Below are positions 45,891-55,906 of a stretch of DNA of 64,000 nt, in pieces (the first letter of the stretch is position 1; each line of letters starts with the position of its first letter). The stretch comes from Acetobacteraceae bacterium (GTDB taxonomy: Bacteria; Pseudomonadota; Alphaproteobacteria; Acetobacterales; Acetobacteraceae). The notes under the pieces are model-generated. The model was not told the origin of the DNA. It worked only from the letters and a program-made list of their open reading frames with translations, and searched no databases. The stretch spans positions 62,001 through 126,000 of the forward strand of contig JALHQB010000005.1 of NCBI GenBank assembly GCA_022842185.1, in the 5' to 3' direction. The translations under genes and the position numbers were made by a program.

Positions 45891-46817
45891 TCACTGGCGC
45901 AGACGAGGGTTGAAGGCATCGGTCAATCCGTCCGCGAGAAGGTTGAAGCCCAGCACCGTGCAGAACAGTGCGCCACCGGGTGCCAACACGGCCCAGGGCG
46001 CGACCTTCAGCGCTTCATAGTTGAAGTACAGCGACTGGCCCCAGGACACCGCCTTCGGGTCGCCGAAGCCCAGGAAACTGACCATCGTCTCGGCCAGGAT
46101 CGCACCGCCGATACCCAGCGCGACCAGTACGATCAGCGAGGGCAGCGCATTGGGCAGGATGTGGCGCACGAGGATGTCGCGCCGCGGCGTGCCGATGCAG
46201 ACCGCGGCTTCGACGAATTCGGCGTTGCGTAGGCGCAGGAACTCGGCACGCGCCATGCGTGCGATCGGTGGCCATTCGAAGCAGCCGAGCAGCACGATGA
46301 TGGTCAGCAGGTTGAGGTTCGGGATGTCCTCCATCCAGGTGCCGACCACGACGATGCCGAACAGCCGCACCACCGCCAGGATCACGATGAAGACCGGGAT
46401 CACCATGAAGAACTCGGCGAAGCGCATCAGCAATTCGTCGGTCATGCCGCCGGCATAGCCTGCAATGCCGCCGATGATGACGCCGATCAGCGATGCGATG
46501 GTCATGGCGCCGAGGCCCACCAGCAGCGCGGTGCGCGCGCCATACAGCAGGCGGCTGAACACGTCATACCCGTTGCGGTCGGTACCGAGCCAATGGATCG
46601 CATCCGGCGGCCGGCGCGCGGCGCCGCGCAGCATGGCGGATTGGTCGGTCGGTTCGAAGGGCGCGACGAAGGGCGCGATCAGCGCCACGACCACGACCAG
46701 CGTGACCAAGCCCAGCCCGAGCATCCCGGCCCGGTTGCGGCGGAAGCGATACCAGGATTGGCGCCAGACGCCCGGGGCGCGCTGCACGGCATTCAACGTA
46801 GCGGTTTCGATTGCCAT
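45891..46817 (-). CDS. Oligopeptide-type ABC permease, DppC-like (system 1)
   Basis: The 308-residue inner-membrane permease has six spans, an N-terminal cytoplasmic segment (WRQSWYRFRRNRAGMLGLG) and the coupling motif EFVEAAVCIGTPRRDILVRHILPNALPSLIV. It contains HWLGTDRNGYDVFSRLLYGAR, as in DppC/OppC. It starts two bases after the dppB-like stop. Confidence 0.94.
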   Translation of the reverse strand: MAIETATLNAVQRAPGVWRQSWYRFRRNRAGMLGLGLVTLVVVVALIAPFVAPFEPTDQSAMLRGAARRPPDAIHWLGTDRNGYDVFSRLLYGARTALLVGLGAMTIASLIGVIIGGIAGYAGGMTDELLMRFAEFFMVIPVFIVILAVVRLFGIVVVGTWMEDIPNLNLLTIIVLLGCFEWPPIARMARAEFLRLRNAEFVEAAVCIGTPRRDILVRHILPNALPSLIVLVALGIGGAILAETMVSFLGFGDPKAVSWGQSLYFNYEALKVAPWAVLAPGGALFCTVLGFNLLADGLTDAFNPRLRQ

Positions 46818-46819
46818 GG

Positions 46820-47788
46820 TCAGCCCAGCCTGATGCGCGGGTCGATGACGACATAGGCGATGTCGGTCAGCAGCGTCGCCGTCACCAGCATGACCGTGAT
46901 GATCATCGTCGCCCCCATGATGAGCGGATAGTCCAACTGCTGGATCGCCATGATGTAGAGAGCGCCGAGGCCGGGCCAGGTGAACACCGTCTCGGTGACC
47001 GGGGCGGTGCCCAGCATCAGCCCGAACAGGATGCCCAGATAGGTCAGCACCGGGATGAAGGCGTTGCGCAGCGCATGGCCGAACACCACGCGCCGTTCCG
47101 GCAGGCCCGATGCGCGCGCCGCGGTGATGAAGTCCTGCCGCAGCACATCCACCAGCGATGAGCGCAGCAGCAGCGTGAGTGTCGCGGTGTTGAAGAACAC
47201 CAGCATGCTGACGGGCAGCACCATGTGCCACAGCCCGTCGATCACCTCGCTGCCCATCACCGGGTTGCGGGTGGAATACGCGCCATAGGATGGCAGGATC
47301 CCGAGCCAGTAGGAAAAGATCAGGATCAGGATGATGCCGAGCAGGAAGCCCGGCAGCGAATGGCCGACCATGGCGCCGGCGATGACGCCGAAATCCACCT
47401 TGCTGTATTGCCGCGTCGCCGCGAGCACCGAGATCATCACCGACACGAACAGCGCGATGACGATGCCGGGAATCTGGATCTTCAGCGTCTCCATGCCGTA
47501 GATCACCAGCATCTCGGAGACCGGCAGGTTGTAGATGATCGAGGTGCCGAAATCGAGCCGGACGATCGCCCACAGCCAGGTGAAATACCGATCCGTGACG
47601 CTGCCATCCAACCCGTAGTATTTCGTGACGGATTCGATGATCTCATCGGTGATGCCTGGACGTTCGGCGAGCAGGATTTCGATCGGGTTGCCGATCGCGT
47701 TGATCATTGCGAACAGGATGACGCTGACGCCCCAGATCAGGCAGACGGCAAAGATCAACCGGCGGGTGATGTAGCGGGCCGTGCCCAC
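46820..47788 (-). CDS. Oligopeptide-type ABC permease, DppB-like (system 1)
   Basis: The 322-residue permease begins with the classic N-terminal span (ITRRLIFAVCLIWGVSVILFAMINAIGNP) and has the coupling motif DFITAARASGLPERRVVFGHALRNAFIPVLTYLG. It forms the translocation channel with the DppC-like partner. It follows the DppF-like ATPase of system 2 by 32 bp, so both importers are in one transcript. Confidence 0.94.
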   Translation of the reverse strand: MGTARYITRRLIFAVCLIWGVSVILFAMINAIGNPIEILLAERPGITDEIIESVTKYYGLDGSVTDRYFTWLWAIVRLDFGTSIIYNLPVSEMLVIYGMETLKIQIPGIVIALFVSVMISVLAATRQYSKVDFGVIAGAMVGHSLPGFLLGIILILIFSYWLGILPSYGAYSTRNPVMGSEVIDGLWHMVLPVSMLVFFNTATLTLLLRSSLVDVLRQDFITAARASGLPERRVVFGHALRNAFIPVLTYLGILFGLMLGTAPVTETVFTWPGLGALYIMAIQQLDYPLIMGATMIITVMLVTATLLTDIAYVVIDPRIRLG

Positions 47789-47820
47789 GGTTCAGATCCT
47801 TCCCTGTGGTGTGGGGCGCA

Positions 47821-48828
47821 TCAGCCGAGGGCCTCGGCGCGTGCCGGTGCCGCTGCCATCCAATCCGCGGCGTGCCAGCAACGCACGTCGTGGCCTGTGG
47901 CCAGGGCGGCCAGCGGCGGCATTTCCGCCCGGCACTGGTCGGTCGCGTGCGGGCAGCGCGGATGGAAGGCGCAGCCGGATGGCGGGTTGAGCGGGCTGGG
48001 CAATTCGCCCTCGATCACCGCATCGGCGGCGCGACGGTCGGGGTCGATGGAGGGAGACGCCGCCAGCAGCGCGCGCGTGTAGGGATGCAGCGGCCCGGCG
48101 AACAGCGCGGCCGCCGGCGCCGTTTCCACAATGCGGCCGAGATACATCACCGCCACGCGGTCGGCGATGAACTCCACCAGGTGCAGATCGTGCGAGATGA
48201 ACAGGTAGGACAGGCCCAGCCGTTCCTGCAATTCCATCAGCAGATTGACGATCTGCGCCTGAACGGACACGTCCAGCGCCGAGACGGGTTCGTCGCACAC
48301 GACGAAGGAGGGATGGAGCGCCAGCGCCCGCGCGATGCCCAGGCGCTGGCGCTGTCCGCCGCTGAACTCATGTGGGAAGCGCTGCGCGAAATCGGGGCCG
48401 AGGCCCACCAGCGTCAGCAGCTCGGCCACCCCCGCATCGCGTTCAGCGCGGGTGCAGCCGTGGATCGTGAAGGCCTCGCCAATGATCTCGGCGGCGCGCA
48501 GGCGTGGGTTCAACGAGGCGTGCGGGTCCTGGAACACCATCCGCATCCGGCGGCGTGCCGCCTTCAAGTCCCGCTTGCCGAGGTGCAGCAGGTCCTGGCC
48601 CTCGAACCGTACTTGCCCGCCGCTGGGTTCCTGCAACCGCAGCACCGCACGACCCAGGGTGGATTTGCCGCACCCGGATTCACCGACGAGCGCCAGCGTC
48701 TCGCCCGGCATCACGCGGAGCGACACGCCATCCACCGCCCGCACCGTGCCCGCGCGTCGGCGCAGCGGCCCACGGAACACCGGGAAATGGACGTCGAGGT
48801 CTTCGACCTCCAGCAGCGGCGCTGTCAT
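47821..48828 (-). CDS. Oligopeptide-type ABC transporter ATPase, DppF-like (system 2)
   Basis: The 335-residue ATPase has Walker [17 protein letters not shown]-loop [11 protein letters not shown], signature [19 protein letters not shown], Walker [15 protein letters not shown]-loop [10 protein letters not shown] and the tail [14 protein letters not shown]. It overlaps the preceding ATPase gene by four bases. It belongs to the second importer with the binding protein at 49967. Confidence 0.94.
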   Translation of the reverse strand: MTAPLLEVEDLDVHFPVFRGPLRRRAGTVRAVDGVSLRVMPGETLALVGESGCGKSTLGRAVLRLQEPSGGQVRFEGQDLLHLGKRDLKAARRRMRMVFQDPHASLNPRLRAAEIIGEAFTIHGCTRAERDAGVAELLTLVGLGPDFAQRFPHEFSGGQRQRLGIARALALHPSFVVCDEPVSALDVSVQAQIVNLLMELQERLGLSYLFISHDLHLVEFIADRVAVMYLGRIVETAPAAALFAGPLHPYTRALLAASPSIDPDRRAADAVIEGELPSPLNPPSGCAFHPRCPHATDQCRAEMPPLAALATGHDVRCWHAADWMAAAPARAEALG

Positions 48829-49844
48829 GCGGCGGCCCCTTCCACATACAGCCAGCAGCGCACTTCGCGTTCCGGGTCGCCATTGGCGGGCACAGCGAGC
48901 GGCGGCTCGGCTTCCGCACACAGCGCGAAGGCGCGCGGGCAGCGATTGCGGAAGCGGCAGCCCTTCGGCAGCGCGGCGAGGTTCGGCACAGTCCCCGGTA
49001 TCGCCGGAAGGCGTCGCAACCCGCTGCGCGGCGCGGTGCCGGGCACCGAGGCCATCAGCCCGACAGTATAGGGATGCAGTGGGTCGCGCAGCAGCGCGCG
49101 CACCGGGGCGCGTTCCACGACCACGCCCGCGTACATCACGCAGACCTGCTGCGCGATCTGCGCGACCACGCGCAAATCATGCGTGATGAATACGATGCCC
49201 GACCCCAGCCGATGCTTCAGCGCGTCGATCAGCGCCAGGATCTGTGCCTGGATCGTGACGTCCAGCGCCGTGGTCGGTTCATCCGCCAGGATCAGCATGG
49301 GGTCGCAGGCGATCGCCATGGCGATCATCACGCGCTGGCGCATCCCGCCCGACAATTGGTGCGGGTAATCCTGCGCGCGGCTTTCGGGGGAAGGGATGCC
49401 GACCATGCGCAGCAAATCGACCGCGCGGTCGCGCGCGGCGCTGCGGGAAATGTCCTCGTGCCGGCGCATTACCTCGGCGATCTGTGTGCCGACGCGGAAC
49501 ACCGGGTTCAGTGACGTCATCGGTTCCTGGAACACCATGCCGATGGCGCGGCCGCGGATCTCGGCCATCGCGGCATCCGACAGGCCACGCAATTCGCCAT
49601 GCCCGGCCAGGCGGATCGACCCCGCCGCCACGCGGCCGCTGCCGGATGGGATCAGGCCCATAACCGACAAGGCGGTCGCACTTTTCCCCGAACCGGATTC
49701 ACCGACGATGCACAGCGTCTCCCCACGCGCCACAGCGAAGGACACGCCATCGACGGCACGCACGGCGCCGAAGCGGGTTTCCAGCCCCGATACTTCGAGC
49801 ACCGATGCGGATCGCACATCGGCGGGGTCGATCATCGCATTCAC
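48825..49844 (-). CDS. Oligopeptide-type ABC transporter ATPase, DppD-like (system 2)
   Basis: The 339-residue ATPase has Walker [17 protein letters not shown]-loop [12 protein letters not shown], signature [15 protein letters not shown], Walker [14 protein letters not shown]-loop [11 protein letters not shown] and the C-terminal [14 protein letters not shown]. It stands 122 bp after the binding protein gene with a strong hairpin in the gap, suggesting lower expression than the binding protein. The first two in-frame starts are ATG at 49844 and 49835. Confidence 0.94.
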   Translation of the reverse strand: MNAMIDPADVRSASVLEVSGLETRFGAVRAVDGVSFAVARGETLCIVGESGSGKSATALSVMGLIPSGSGRVAAGSIRLAGHGELRGLSDAAMAEIRGRAIGMVFQEPMTSLNPVFRVGTQIAEVMRRHEDISRSAARDRAVDLLRMVGIPSPESRAQDYPHQLSGGMRQRVMIAMAIACDPMLILADEPTTALDVTIQAQILALIDALKHRLGSGIVFITHDLRVVAQIAQQVCVMYAGVVVERAPVRALLRDPLHPYTVGLMASVPGTAPRSGLRRLPAIPGTVPNLAALPKGCRFRNRCPRAFALCAEAEPPLAVPANGDPEREVRCWLYVEGAAA

Positions 49845-49900
49845 CGTGCGGGGTCCTGCTGCATGTCGGCTGTCTTCACGCTCCTGGAATTGAGTGGAGC

Positions 49901-49940
49901 CGCTGCCATCCCCTCGCTCTCACCCTCGGGGACGGCAGCG
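49901..49940. promoter_or_regulatory. Intra-operon hairpin after the system 2 binding protein
   Basis: CGCTGCCATCCCC (49901-49913) pairs with GGGGACGGCAGCG (49928-49940) with one mismatch across a 14-nt loop. Hairpins in this place are known from other binding-protein operons to stabilise the upstream message and reduce read-through; that role here is inferred from position. Confidence 0.65.
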
Positions 49941-49966
49941 CGCTCCTGGCCTCGACGCAGCCTGCG

Positions 49967-51514
49967 CTACGCCTTGGTCACCTGGTTGAGCAGCGGGATC
50001 TCGAAGGCGAAGGCGTCGAAATTGTCGATGCCCCTTTGCATCGCGATGATCTGCTGCTGGTTGTAGAGGAACAGGTTGGGCGGGTCCTCGGTCCAGAGGA
50101 TGCGGTTGGTCTCGTGATACGCGGCCATCCGCTTGGCCGGGTCGAGTTCGCTGCGCGCGCCATTCAGCAGCGCATCGACGCGCGCATTGCTGTAGCCGCC
50201 GAGATTGGCGCTCTGCCCCGTGACCAGTCGCCGGCTGAGCCGCCAATCCGCCGTGGGGATGGAGGTGCCCAGCACCCACATATGCGCCGCGCTGCTGCCG
50301 TATCCGGTGCCGCTGCCGGGCTGGCGGCGATACAGCGTCTGTTGGTAGCTCGCCCATTCCCACACGCGGAACTCGGTCTGCAGCCCGATGGCGTTGAGGT
50401 AGCCTTGCACCGCTTCGGCCACCTGTTGGTCCTTGAGGTAGCGGCCCGAGCAGGTCCACATCACCAGCTTCTCATTGAAGCCGCCCGGATACACGGCGGC
50501 GAACTCGGCCTTAGCGAAATCAGGATCGAAGCGGAACGGCGTCTGCGGCTGGTAGCTCTGCACGCCCGGCGCGACAGGCGCATCTGGGACCGAGCCGAAG
50601 CCACCGAGGATGCGCTCGACAATCGTCTTGTGGTCGATCGCGTGGTTGATCGCGCGGCAGATGCGTGGGTTGTCGAAGGGCGGGCGCTTGTGGTTCAGCT
50701 CGAAGAACACCTGGAAGGAGCTGGGGATGACGGCCAGTTTCAGGCGCGGGTTGGCGCGCACGCGCGCGGTCGCTTCGGGCGTGATGCCGGTGGCAATGTC
50801 GGCGGTACCCGCTTCCAGTTCGATCAGGCGCGCCTCGGCTTCCGGCACGGGGCGATAAATGATGCGGCGGAACTTCGCCTCCGGCGTCGCACCGGCCAGC
50901 ACAGCGCGTTCGCCAGGCGTCCATTCCTCGAAGCGATACGGTCCGCTGCCGACGGGGTTGCGGCCGTAGTTGCGGGCGTGGCGCTGGATCGCCGCCGGGC
51001 TGCTGATCGACGCCGATGATTCCGACAGCACTTCCAGCATCCCCGCCATCGGTGCGGCGGTGCTGAGCGTGATGACCAGCGGCGATTCCACCTTGATGTC
51101 CGTGATGACTGTGAACAGCGACCGATTTGGCGACCCGAAACGCTGGTCGCGCAGCCGATCGAAGGTGAACTTCACCGCCTCGGCATCCACGGCGGTGCCG
51201 TCATGGAACTTCTGGTTCGGCTTCAGACGGAAGGTCCAGGACAGGCCATCCGCGCTGGTCGTCCAGGATTCCGCGAGGTCGCCTTCAATCCCCGACAGCG
51301 ACGTGTCCTTCCACCGCACCAGGCGTTGGAACATCAGCGTCAACAGGATCTCGGCCGATCGCGTGCGGCTGATGGCGGGATCGAGCGAGTCGAAATCCGA
51401 ACCCTCGATGAAGGTCAGCGTCTCGCGTGCCGATTGTGCGGCGGCGCCGCGGGGCAGGGTCGCTGCAAGCGCCGTCGCCACGAGCAGACTGCGCCGGTCG
51501 ATGGTGGGCATCAT
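49967..51514 (-). CDS. Dpp/Opp-type substrate-binding protein, normal domain order (system 2)
   Basis: The 515-residue periplasmic protein has the signal peptide RRSLLVATALAATLPRGAAA. It follows the family-5 binding-protein order: FDSLDPAISRTRSAEILLTLMFQRLVRW, LAESWTTSADGLSWTFRLKPNQKFHDGTAVDAEAVKFTFD, GSGPYRFEEW, and near the end LDPAKRMAAYHETNRILWTEDPPNLFLYNQQQI. That last block shows where the matching block of the permuted protein at 42152 ought to lie. The ATG at 51514 has GGAGG six bases upstream. The ligand is unknown; the family also binds non-peptides such as nickel complexes, opines and glutathione. Confidence 0.93.
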   Translation of the reverse strand: MMPTIDRRSLLVATALAATLPRGAAAQSARETLTFIEGSDFDSLDPAISRTRSAEILLTLMFQRLVRWKDTSLSGIEGDLAESWTTSADGLSWTFRLKPNQKFHDGTAVDAEAVKFTFDRLRDQRFGSPNRSLFTVITDIKVESPLVITLSTAAPMAGMLEVLSESSASISSPAAIQRHARNYGRNPVGSGPYRFEEWTPGERAVLAGATPEAKFRRIIYRPVPEAEARLIELEAGTADIATGITPEATARVRANPRLKLAVIPSSFQVFFELNHKRPPFDNPRICRAINHAIDHKTIVERILGGFGSVPDAPVAPGVQSYQPQTPFRFDPDFAKAEFAAVYPGGFNEKLVMWTCSGRYLKDQQVAEAVQGYLNAIGLQTEFRVWEWASYQQTLYRRQPGSGTGYGSSAAHMWVLGTSIPTADWRLSRRLVTGQSANLGGYSNARVDALLNGARSELDPAKRMAAYHETNRILWTEDPPNLFLYNQQQIIAMQRGIDNFDAFAFEIPLLNQVTKA

Positions 51515-51540
51515 GGCTGGCCTCCGTTCTGTGGGTGTCA

Positions 51541-52398
51541 TCATGCGGGCCGCGCGATGGCGCGGCCGGCCTTGGGGTCGGTGAAATCACGCAGGCCGTC
51601 GCCGACCAGGTTGAGCGCCAGCACCAGCAGGAACAGCGCGATGCCCGGCACCAGCACGACATGCGGGCTGGACATCAGGTGTGAACGGGACTGCGCGATC
51701 ATCGCCCCCCATTCAGGCACTGGCGGCTGCGGCCCGAGGCCAAGGAAGGACAGCCCGGAGGCGATGAGCACCGCTTCGGCCAGCGAGATGCTGCCCTGCA
51801 CGATGATCAGCGCGGAGATGTTGGGCATTACATGGCGGAACAGCAGTCGCATGTCGCCCGCGCCCAAGGAGCGTGACGCCAGCACGAAGTCGCGCGTCTT
51901 AAGCGACAGCACCGGCCCGCGAAACAGCCGCGCAAAGACCGGCACCGAAGATATCGCGATGGCCAGCGTCAGGCTCGCCATGCCGGGGCCGAGGATGGTG
52001 ATCAGCATGATCGCCACCAGGATGCGCGGGAAGCTTATGACCGCATCCATCGCCCGCATCGTCACGAAGGTGATGCGGTTGTCGTAGTATCCGCACAGCC
52101 CACCGATCAGCAGCCCGGCGACCAGCGCGACCGATACGCTGGTTCCCGCGACGATCAGCGATACCCGTGCCCCCCAGACCAGCCGGGCGATCATGTCGCG
52201 GCCCATCTCATCGGCGCCCAGTGGCAGGGTGAGCGATGGCGGGGCCAGTGCCTGGCTGAGATTGACCAGCGTGGCCGCCGACCAGCTGTAGATCAGCGGC
52301 GCGGCAAGCGCGGCGGCGAAGAACACCGCCAGCACGCCAAGCCCGACGATCGCCATGTAACGCCGTGTCGCCAGTAGGAAGATGATGAAGCCGGTCAT
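51541..52398 (-). CDS. Oligopeptide-type ABC permease, DppC-like (system 2)
   Basis: The 285-residue permease has six spans, LPLGADEMGRDMIARLVWGARVSL and the coupling loop DFVLASRSLGAGDMRLLFRHVMPNISALIIV. The ATG at 52398 overlaps the stop of the DppB-like gene by four bases. The binding protein gene follows 26 bp downstream. Confidence 0.94.
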   Translation of the reverse strand: MTGFIIFLLATRRYMAIVGLGVLAVFFAAALAAPLIYSWSAATLVNLSQALAPPSLTLPLGADEMGRDMIARLVWGARVSLIVAGTSVSVALVAGLLIGGLCGYYDNRITFVTMRAMDAVISFPRILVAIMLITILGPGMASLTLAIAISSVPVFARLFRGPVLSLKTRDFVLASRSLGAGDMRLLFRHVMPNISALIIVQGSISLAEAVLIASGLSFLGLGPQPPVPEWGAMIAQSRSHLMSSPHVVLVPGIALFLLVLALNLVGDGLRDFTDPKAGRAIARPA

Positions 52399-53315
52399 CC
52401 GCGGGCTATCCGGGGATCGAGCACCGAGTACAGCAGGTCCACCATCAGGTTCACGACCACGATGGCGGTGGCGAAGAACAGGATGCAGCCCTGCACGACC
52501 TGCAGGTCGCGCTGGATGATGCCATCCACCATGTAGCGGCCCAGGCCGGGCCAGGCGAAGATCGTCTCGACGATCACTGCGCCACCCAGCAGCCGCCCGA
52601 AGTAAACACCCAGCAAGGTCACCAGCGGGATGGCGGCGTTGATCAGCGCGTGGCGCCAAATCACCGCGCGCTGCACCAGCCCCTTGGCACGGGCTGTGCG
52701 GATATAGTCCTCCGACAGAACCTCCAGCATCGTCGAGCGCGCGACACGGGCGAAGGTCGCGACATAGGGCAGGCCCAGCGTGACGACCGGCAGCACCAGA
52801 TGGGACCAGGTTCCGCGCCCGCTCGGCGGCAACCATTGAAGGCGTGCCGCGAATACCATCATCAGCAGCAGGCCCAGGAAGAATACCGGCACCGATATGC
52901 CGAAGGCCGATAGTGCGCCGATGATCTGGTCCAGCCAGGAATTGGGCCGCATGCTGGCGACCACACCCATGCCGACACCCAGGATGACGGCGAAGATCAT
53001 GGCGTAGCCGGCGAGTTCCACGGTGGCCGGGAGGCGGCGCAGCACTTCATCCAGTACCGGGCGGCGGCTGCGGAAACTCTCGCCAAGGTCGCCCTGCGCG
53101 ACGCGCACCAGATAGGTGCCGTATTGCGTCCACAGCGGCTGGTCCAGGCCGTAATGCTCGCGGATGAGGGCGATGTCCTCCTCCTCCGCATCCGGGCCGG
53201 CCGCGTTGCGCGCCGGGTCCCCGGGCACCAGATGGAGCACCAGGAACACGGCGAGCGACACTGCGAACAGTGTCGGTACCAGCACGGCAATGCGGTAGAT
53301 CGCGTAGTCGATCAC
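52395..53315 (-). CDS. Oligopeptide-type ABC permease, DppB-like (system 2), first gene of the operon
   Basis: The 306-residue permease has the N-terminal span IYRIAVLVPTLFAVSLAVFLVLHLVPGDPARNAAG, a periplasmic loop, and the coupling motif DYIRTARAKGLVQRAVIWRHALINAAIPLVTLLG. As the first gene of the eleven-gene minus-strand operon it is the one next to the divergent LysR gene; the 142-bp gap holds the likely operator. Confidence 0.94.
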   Translation of the reverse strand: MIDYAIYRIAVLVPTLFAVSLAVFLVLHLVPGDPARNAAGPDAEEEDIALIREHYGLDQPLWTQYGTYLVRVAQGDLGESFRSRRPVLDEVLRRLPATVELAGYAMIFAVILGVGMGVVASMRPNSWLDQIIGALSAFGISVPVFFLGLLLMMVFAARLQWLPPSGRGTWSHLVLPVVTLGLPYVATFARVARSTMLEVLSEDYIRTARAKGLVQRAVIWRHALINAAIPLVTLLGVYFGRLLGGAVIVETIFAWPGLGRYMVDGIIQRDLQVVQGCILFFATAIVVVNLMVDLLYSVLDPRIARG

Positions 53316-53430
53316 AGCGAGCCCCCAATGTGGCCGCGTGCAAACTGCATTCCCCGACGCGCCGATTGATCGACGTCAAGGACAGGCTAGGGAGTCATGT
53401 GATTGACGGTCAAATGCCATAATCGACAGT

Positions 53431-53453
53431 CTTCATATTAAAATGTTATGAAG
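53431..53453. promoter_or_regulatory. Candidate LysR operator
   Basis: CTTCATA (53431-53437) and TATGAAG (53447-53453) form perfect arms around nine AT-rich bases, fitting the T-N11-A style of LysR-type sites. It lies between the divergent operon and lysR and ends four bases before the lysR ATG, so the bound protein would cover its own ribosome binding region and could repress itself while activating the operon. Confidence 0.65.
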
Positions 53454-53457
53454 CGAC

Positions 53458-54375
53458 ATGCAGCGACGATTGACGCTCCGCCAGGTTGAAGCCTTCCGTG
53501 CCGTCATGCTGCGCGGTTCCATCTCCGGCGCCGCGGACATGCTGGGCCTCACACAACCCGCCGTCAGTCGCCTGATGCGCGACATGCAGGATGGCCTGAA
53601 GCTACGACTGTTCGAGCCGCGCGGCACCGGCATCGCACCAAATGCCGAGGCCAACCTGCTGTATGAGGAGGTGCAGCGCAGTTTCCTCGGCCTTGATCGC
53701 ATCGAGCACACAGCACAGGAGATCAAGCGCGCCCGGCGCGGCAATCTGCGGATTATTGCCATGGCGGGACCGGCACATGGCATCCTGCCGCGCCTGATCG
53801 GCCGCTTCATCGCCGACCATCCGGACATCTTCGTCACGCTGCACAACCATGTCGCGCCCACCGTGCTGGAACGGGTGGCGATGCGGCAATTCGACCTGGG
53901 CGTGAGCTACGCGCCGACCGAGTATCCCGGCGTGGATATCGAGCCGCTGCCGCAGCTCGACGCCGTTTGTGTCATGCCGGCCAGGCACCCTTTGGCCGCG
54001 AAACAGGTCATACAGGCGGAGGACCTGCACGAGCAGGATCTGGTGAACCATGGCCCCGGCAGTCACATCACGGTCAAGCTCGATGCCCTGCTGCGGATCG
54101 CGGGCGCCACGGTGCGCGAGACCGCCGAGGCGACATCGGCCGAGGCGATGTGCCGTCTGGTCGGCCAAGGCCTTGGCGTCGCATTGCTCGATCCCTTCAC
54201 GATGACTGGGGTGAACGATCCGGCCATTGCGGTGCGCCGGTTCGCGCCACGGCTCGATTACCCGGTGAACCTCATCTTTCCGTCCGGCATGCCGCGATCG
54301 CGCGCGGTCGAGGAGTTTACCGCCATACTGCGGACCGAGGCGACCATGGCCAGGCTGCTGCCCGACTTACCCTGA
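53458..54375 (+). CDS. LysR-family transcriptional regulator
   Basis: The 305-residue regulator has the N-terminal winged helix (LTLRQVEAFRAVMLRGSISGAADMLGLTQPAVSRLMRDMQ) and a periplasmic-binding-like ligand domain (from NLRIIAMAGPAHGILPRLIGRFIADHPDIFVTLH). It stands between the eleven-gene importer operon and two monooxygenases, so it likely senses the imported compound or a product. The ATG at 53458 overlaps the candidate operator region; no classical ribosome binding site is seen because the palindrome occupies it. Confidence 0.93.
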   Translation: MQRRLTLRQVEAFRAVMLRGSISGAADMLGLTQPAVSRLMRDMQDGLKLRLFEPRGTGIAPNAEANLLYEEVQRSFLGLDRIEHTAQEIKRARRGNLRIIAMAGPAHGILPRLIGRFIADHPDIFVTLHNHVAPTVLERVAMRQFDLGVSYAPTEYPGVDIEPLPQLDAVCVMPARHPLAAKQVIQAEDLHEQDLVNHGPGSHITVKLDALLRIAGATVRETAEATSAEAMCRLVGQGLGVALLDPFTMTGVNDPAIAVRRFAPRLDYPVNLIFPSGMPRSRAVEEFTAILRTEATMARLLPDLP

Positions 54376-54534
54376 TTCATGCGTTTTTGTTCTGAATACC
54401 CTTGCGCGGCGTCGGGCGCCTGTGCATCCTTGGCTCTCTCACCCTCTGGCCGGCTTTGCCGGTCATCGCATTCCGGCAACCGGCGCGATCGGCGCCTCGG
54501 CTTTTGGCGCGTCGGCGCCTGAGGATGATGAGCA

Positions 54535-55893
54535 ATGGCTCGACGCGGAATGATGAAGCTCGGCATGTCGATGCGCGGGCTTGGGTATCATCCGGCCGCC
54601 TGGCGGCACCCGGATGTGCCGGCCGACGGCACGTTGCGCTTCGAGCACTACGCGCACAACGCGCAGATGGCCGAACGCGGCCTGTTCGACATGATCTTCT
54701 TCGCCGATGGCATCGGCCTGCGCGAACGCGACGAACCGCGCGGTTCGCTGGCACGGTCAGGCTATGAGCTGGTCGAGATGGAGCCGATGACGCTGCTGCC
54801 GGCGCTGTCGGTGCTGACCAAGCATATCGGCCTCGTGACCACCGCCTCGACCACCTACAACGAACCCTATCACGTGGCGCGCAAGTTCGCGACGCTCGAC
54901 CTCATCAGCGGCGGGCGTGCGGGGTGGAACATCGTCACCTCCTGGTCCGAGGCGGAGGCGAAGAACTTCAACCGCGAACAGCATCTGGAATACGACACGC
55001 GCTACGAACGCGCGGCCGAATTCGTCGAGGTGGTGAAGGGGTTGTGGGATTGCTGGGAGCCATCCTCGCTGGTCTATGACAAGGCGGGTGGACTGTTCTA
55101 CGACGAATCCCGGATGCACCTGCTGAACCACCGCGGCAAGCATTTCCAGGTGCGTGGGCCGCTCAACGTCGCGGGGATGCCGCAGGGCAGGCCCGTGATG
55201 GTTCAGGCTGGCGCGTCGGAACCGGGGCGCGAGATCGCGGCCGCCACCGCCGATGTCGTCTATGCCGCAGCCGATTCCATCAAGGCGGCCAAAACCTACT
55301 ATGACGACGTGAAGGGCCGCATGGCCAAGTATGGCCGGGACTGGGACGACCTCAAGATCATGCCAGGCGTGCGCACCATCGTCGCGGCGACGCGCGCGGA
55401 AGCGCAGGCGAAGTTCGACCGCTTGCAGGAACTGACCGATCCGCTGGTGGGGTTGGCGCGGGTCTATGCCGCACTCGGCGACCTGTCGGGCTTCGACATT
55501 GACGGCCCGGTGCCCGAACCGCAGCGCGAGGCCGAGGTGCGCAGCAGCACCGACCGCATCATGCAGCGCGCCCGCGAAGGCAACCTGACCATCCGCCAGC
55601 TCTATACGCAGATTGTCGGCGGCGGCTTCTACCTGATCGGTACGGCATCCGATGTCGTGGACGGGTTGCAGGAGTGGTACGAGGCCGAGGCTTGCGACGG
55701 CTTCAACATCCTGCCGCCCTATCTGCCCGGCTGCTGCGACGATTTCGTTGAGTTCATCACGCCCGAACTACAGCGCCGCGGCCTGTTCCGCACCGCCTAT
55801 GAAGGCAAGACACTACGCGAGAATCTCGGTCTGAAGCCGCATGTGAACCGCCATGAGGCAGCGCGCGCCGCTGCCTCCGCCGCGGCCGAGTGA
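54535..55893 (+). CDS. DszA/NtaA/SnaA-family flavin-dependent monooxygenase
   Basis: The 452-residue enzyme has SMRGLGYHPAAWRHPD, DMIFFADGIGLRERDEP, TTASTTYNEPYHVARKFATLDLISGGRAGWNIVTSWSEAEAKNFNRE and GRPVMVQAGASEPGREIAAATADVVYAA. It is strikingly similar to the monooxygenase at 40757 at the far end of the divergent operon, suggesting duplication and related substrates. It depends on FMNH2 supplied by a reductase not found here. It follows lysR by 160 bp and is 13 bp ahead of a third family member. Confidence 0.92.
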   Translation: MARRGMMKLGMSMRGLGYHPAAWRHPDVPADGTLRFEHYAHNAQMAERGLFDMIFFADGIGLRERDEPRGSLARSGYELVEMEPMTLLPALSVLTKHIGLVTTASTTYNEPYHVARKFATLDLISGGRAGWNIVTSWSEAEAKNFNREQHLEYDTRYERAAEFVEVVKGLWDCWEPSSLVYDKAGGLFYDESRMHLLNHRGKHFQVRGPLNVAGMPQGRPVMVQAGASEPGREIAAATADVVYAAADSIKAAKTYYDDVKGRMAKYGRDWDDLKIMPGVRTIVAATRAEAQAKFDRLQELTDPLVGLARVYAALGDLSGFDIDGPVPEPQREAEVRSSTDRIMQRAREGNLTIRQLYTQIVGGGFYLIGTASDVVDGLQEWYEAEACDGFNILPPYLPGCCDDFVEFITPELQRRGLFRTAYEGKTLRENLGLKPHVNRHEAARAAASAAAE

Positions 55894-55906
55894 AGGGATG
55901 CCGCCG

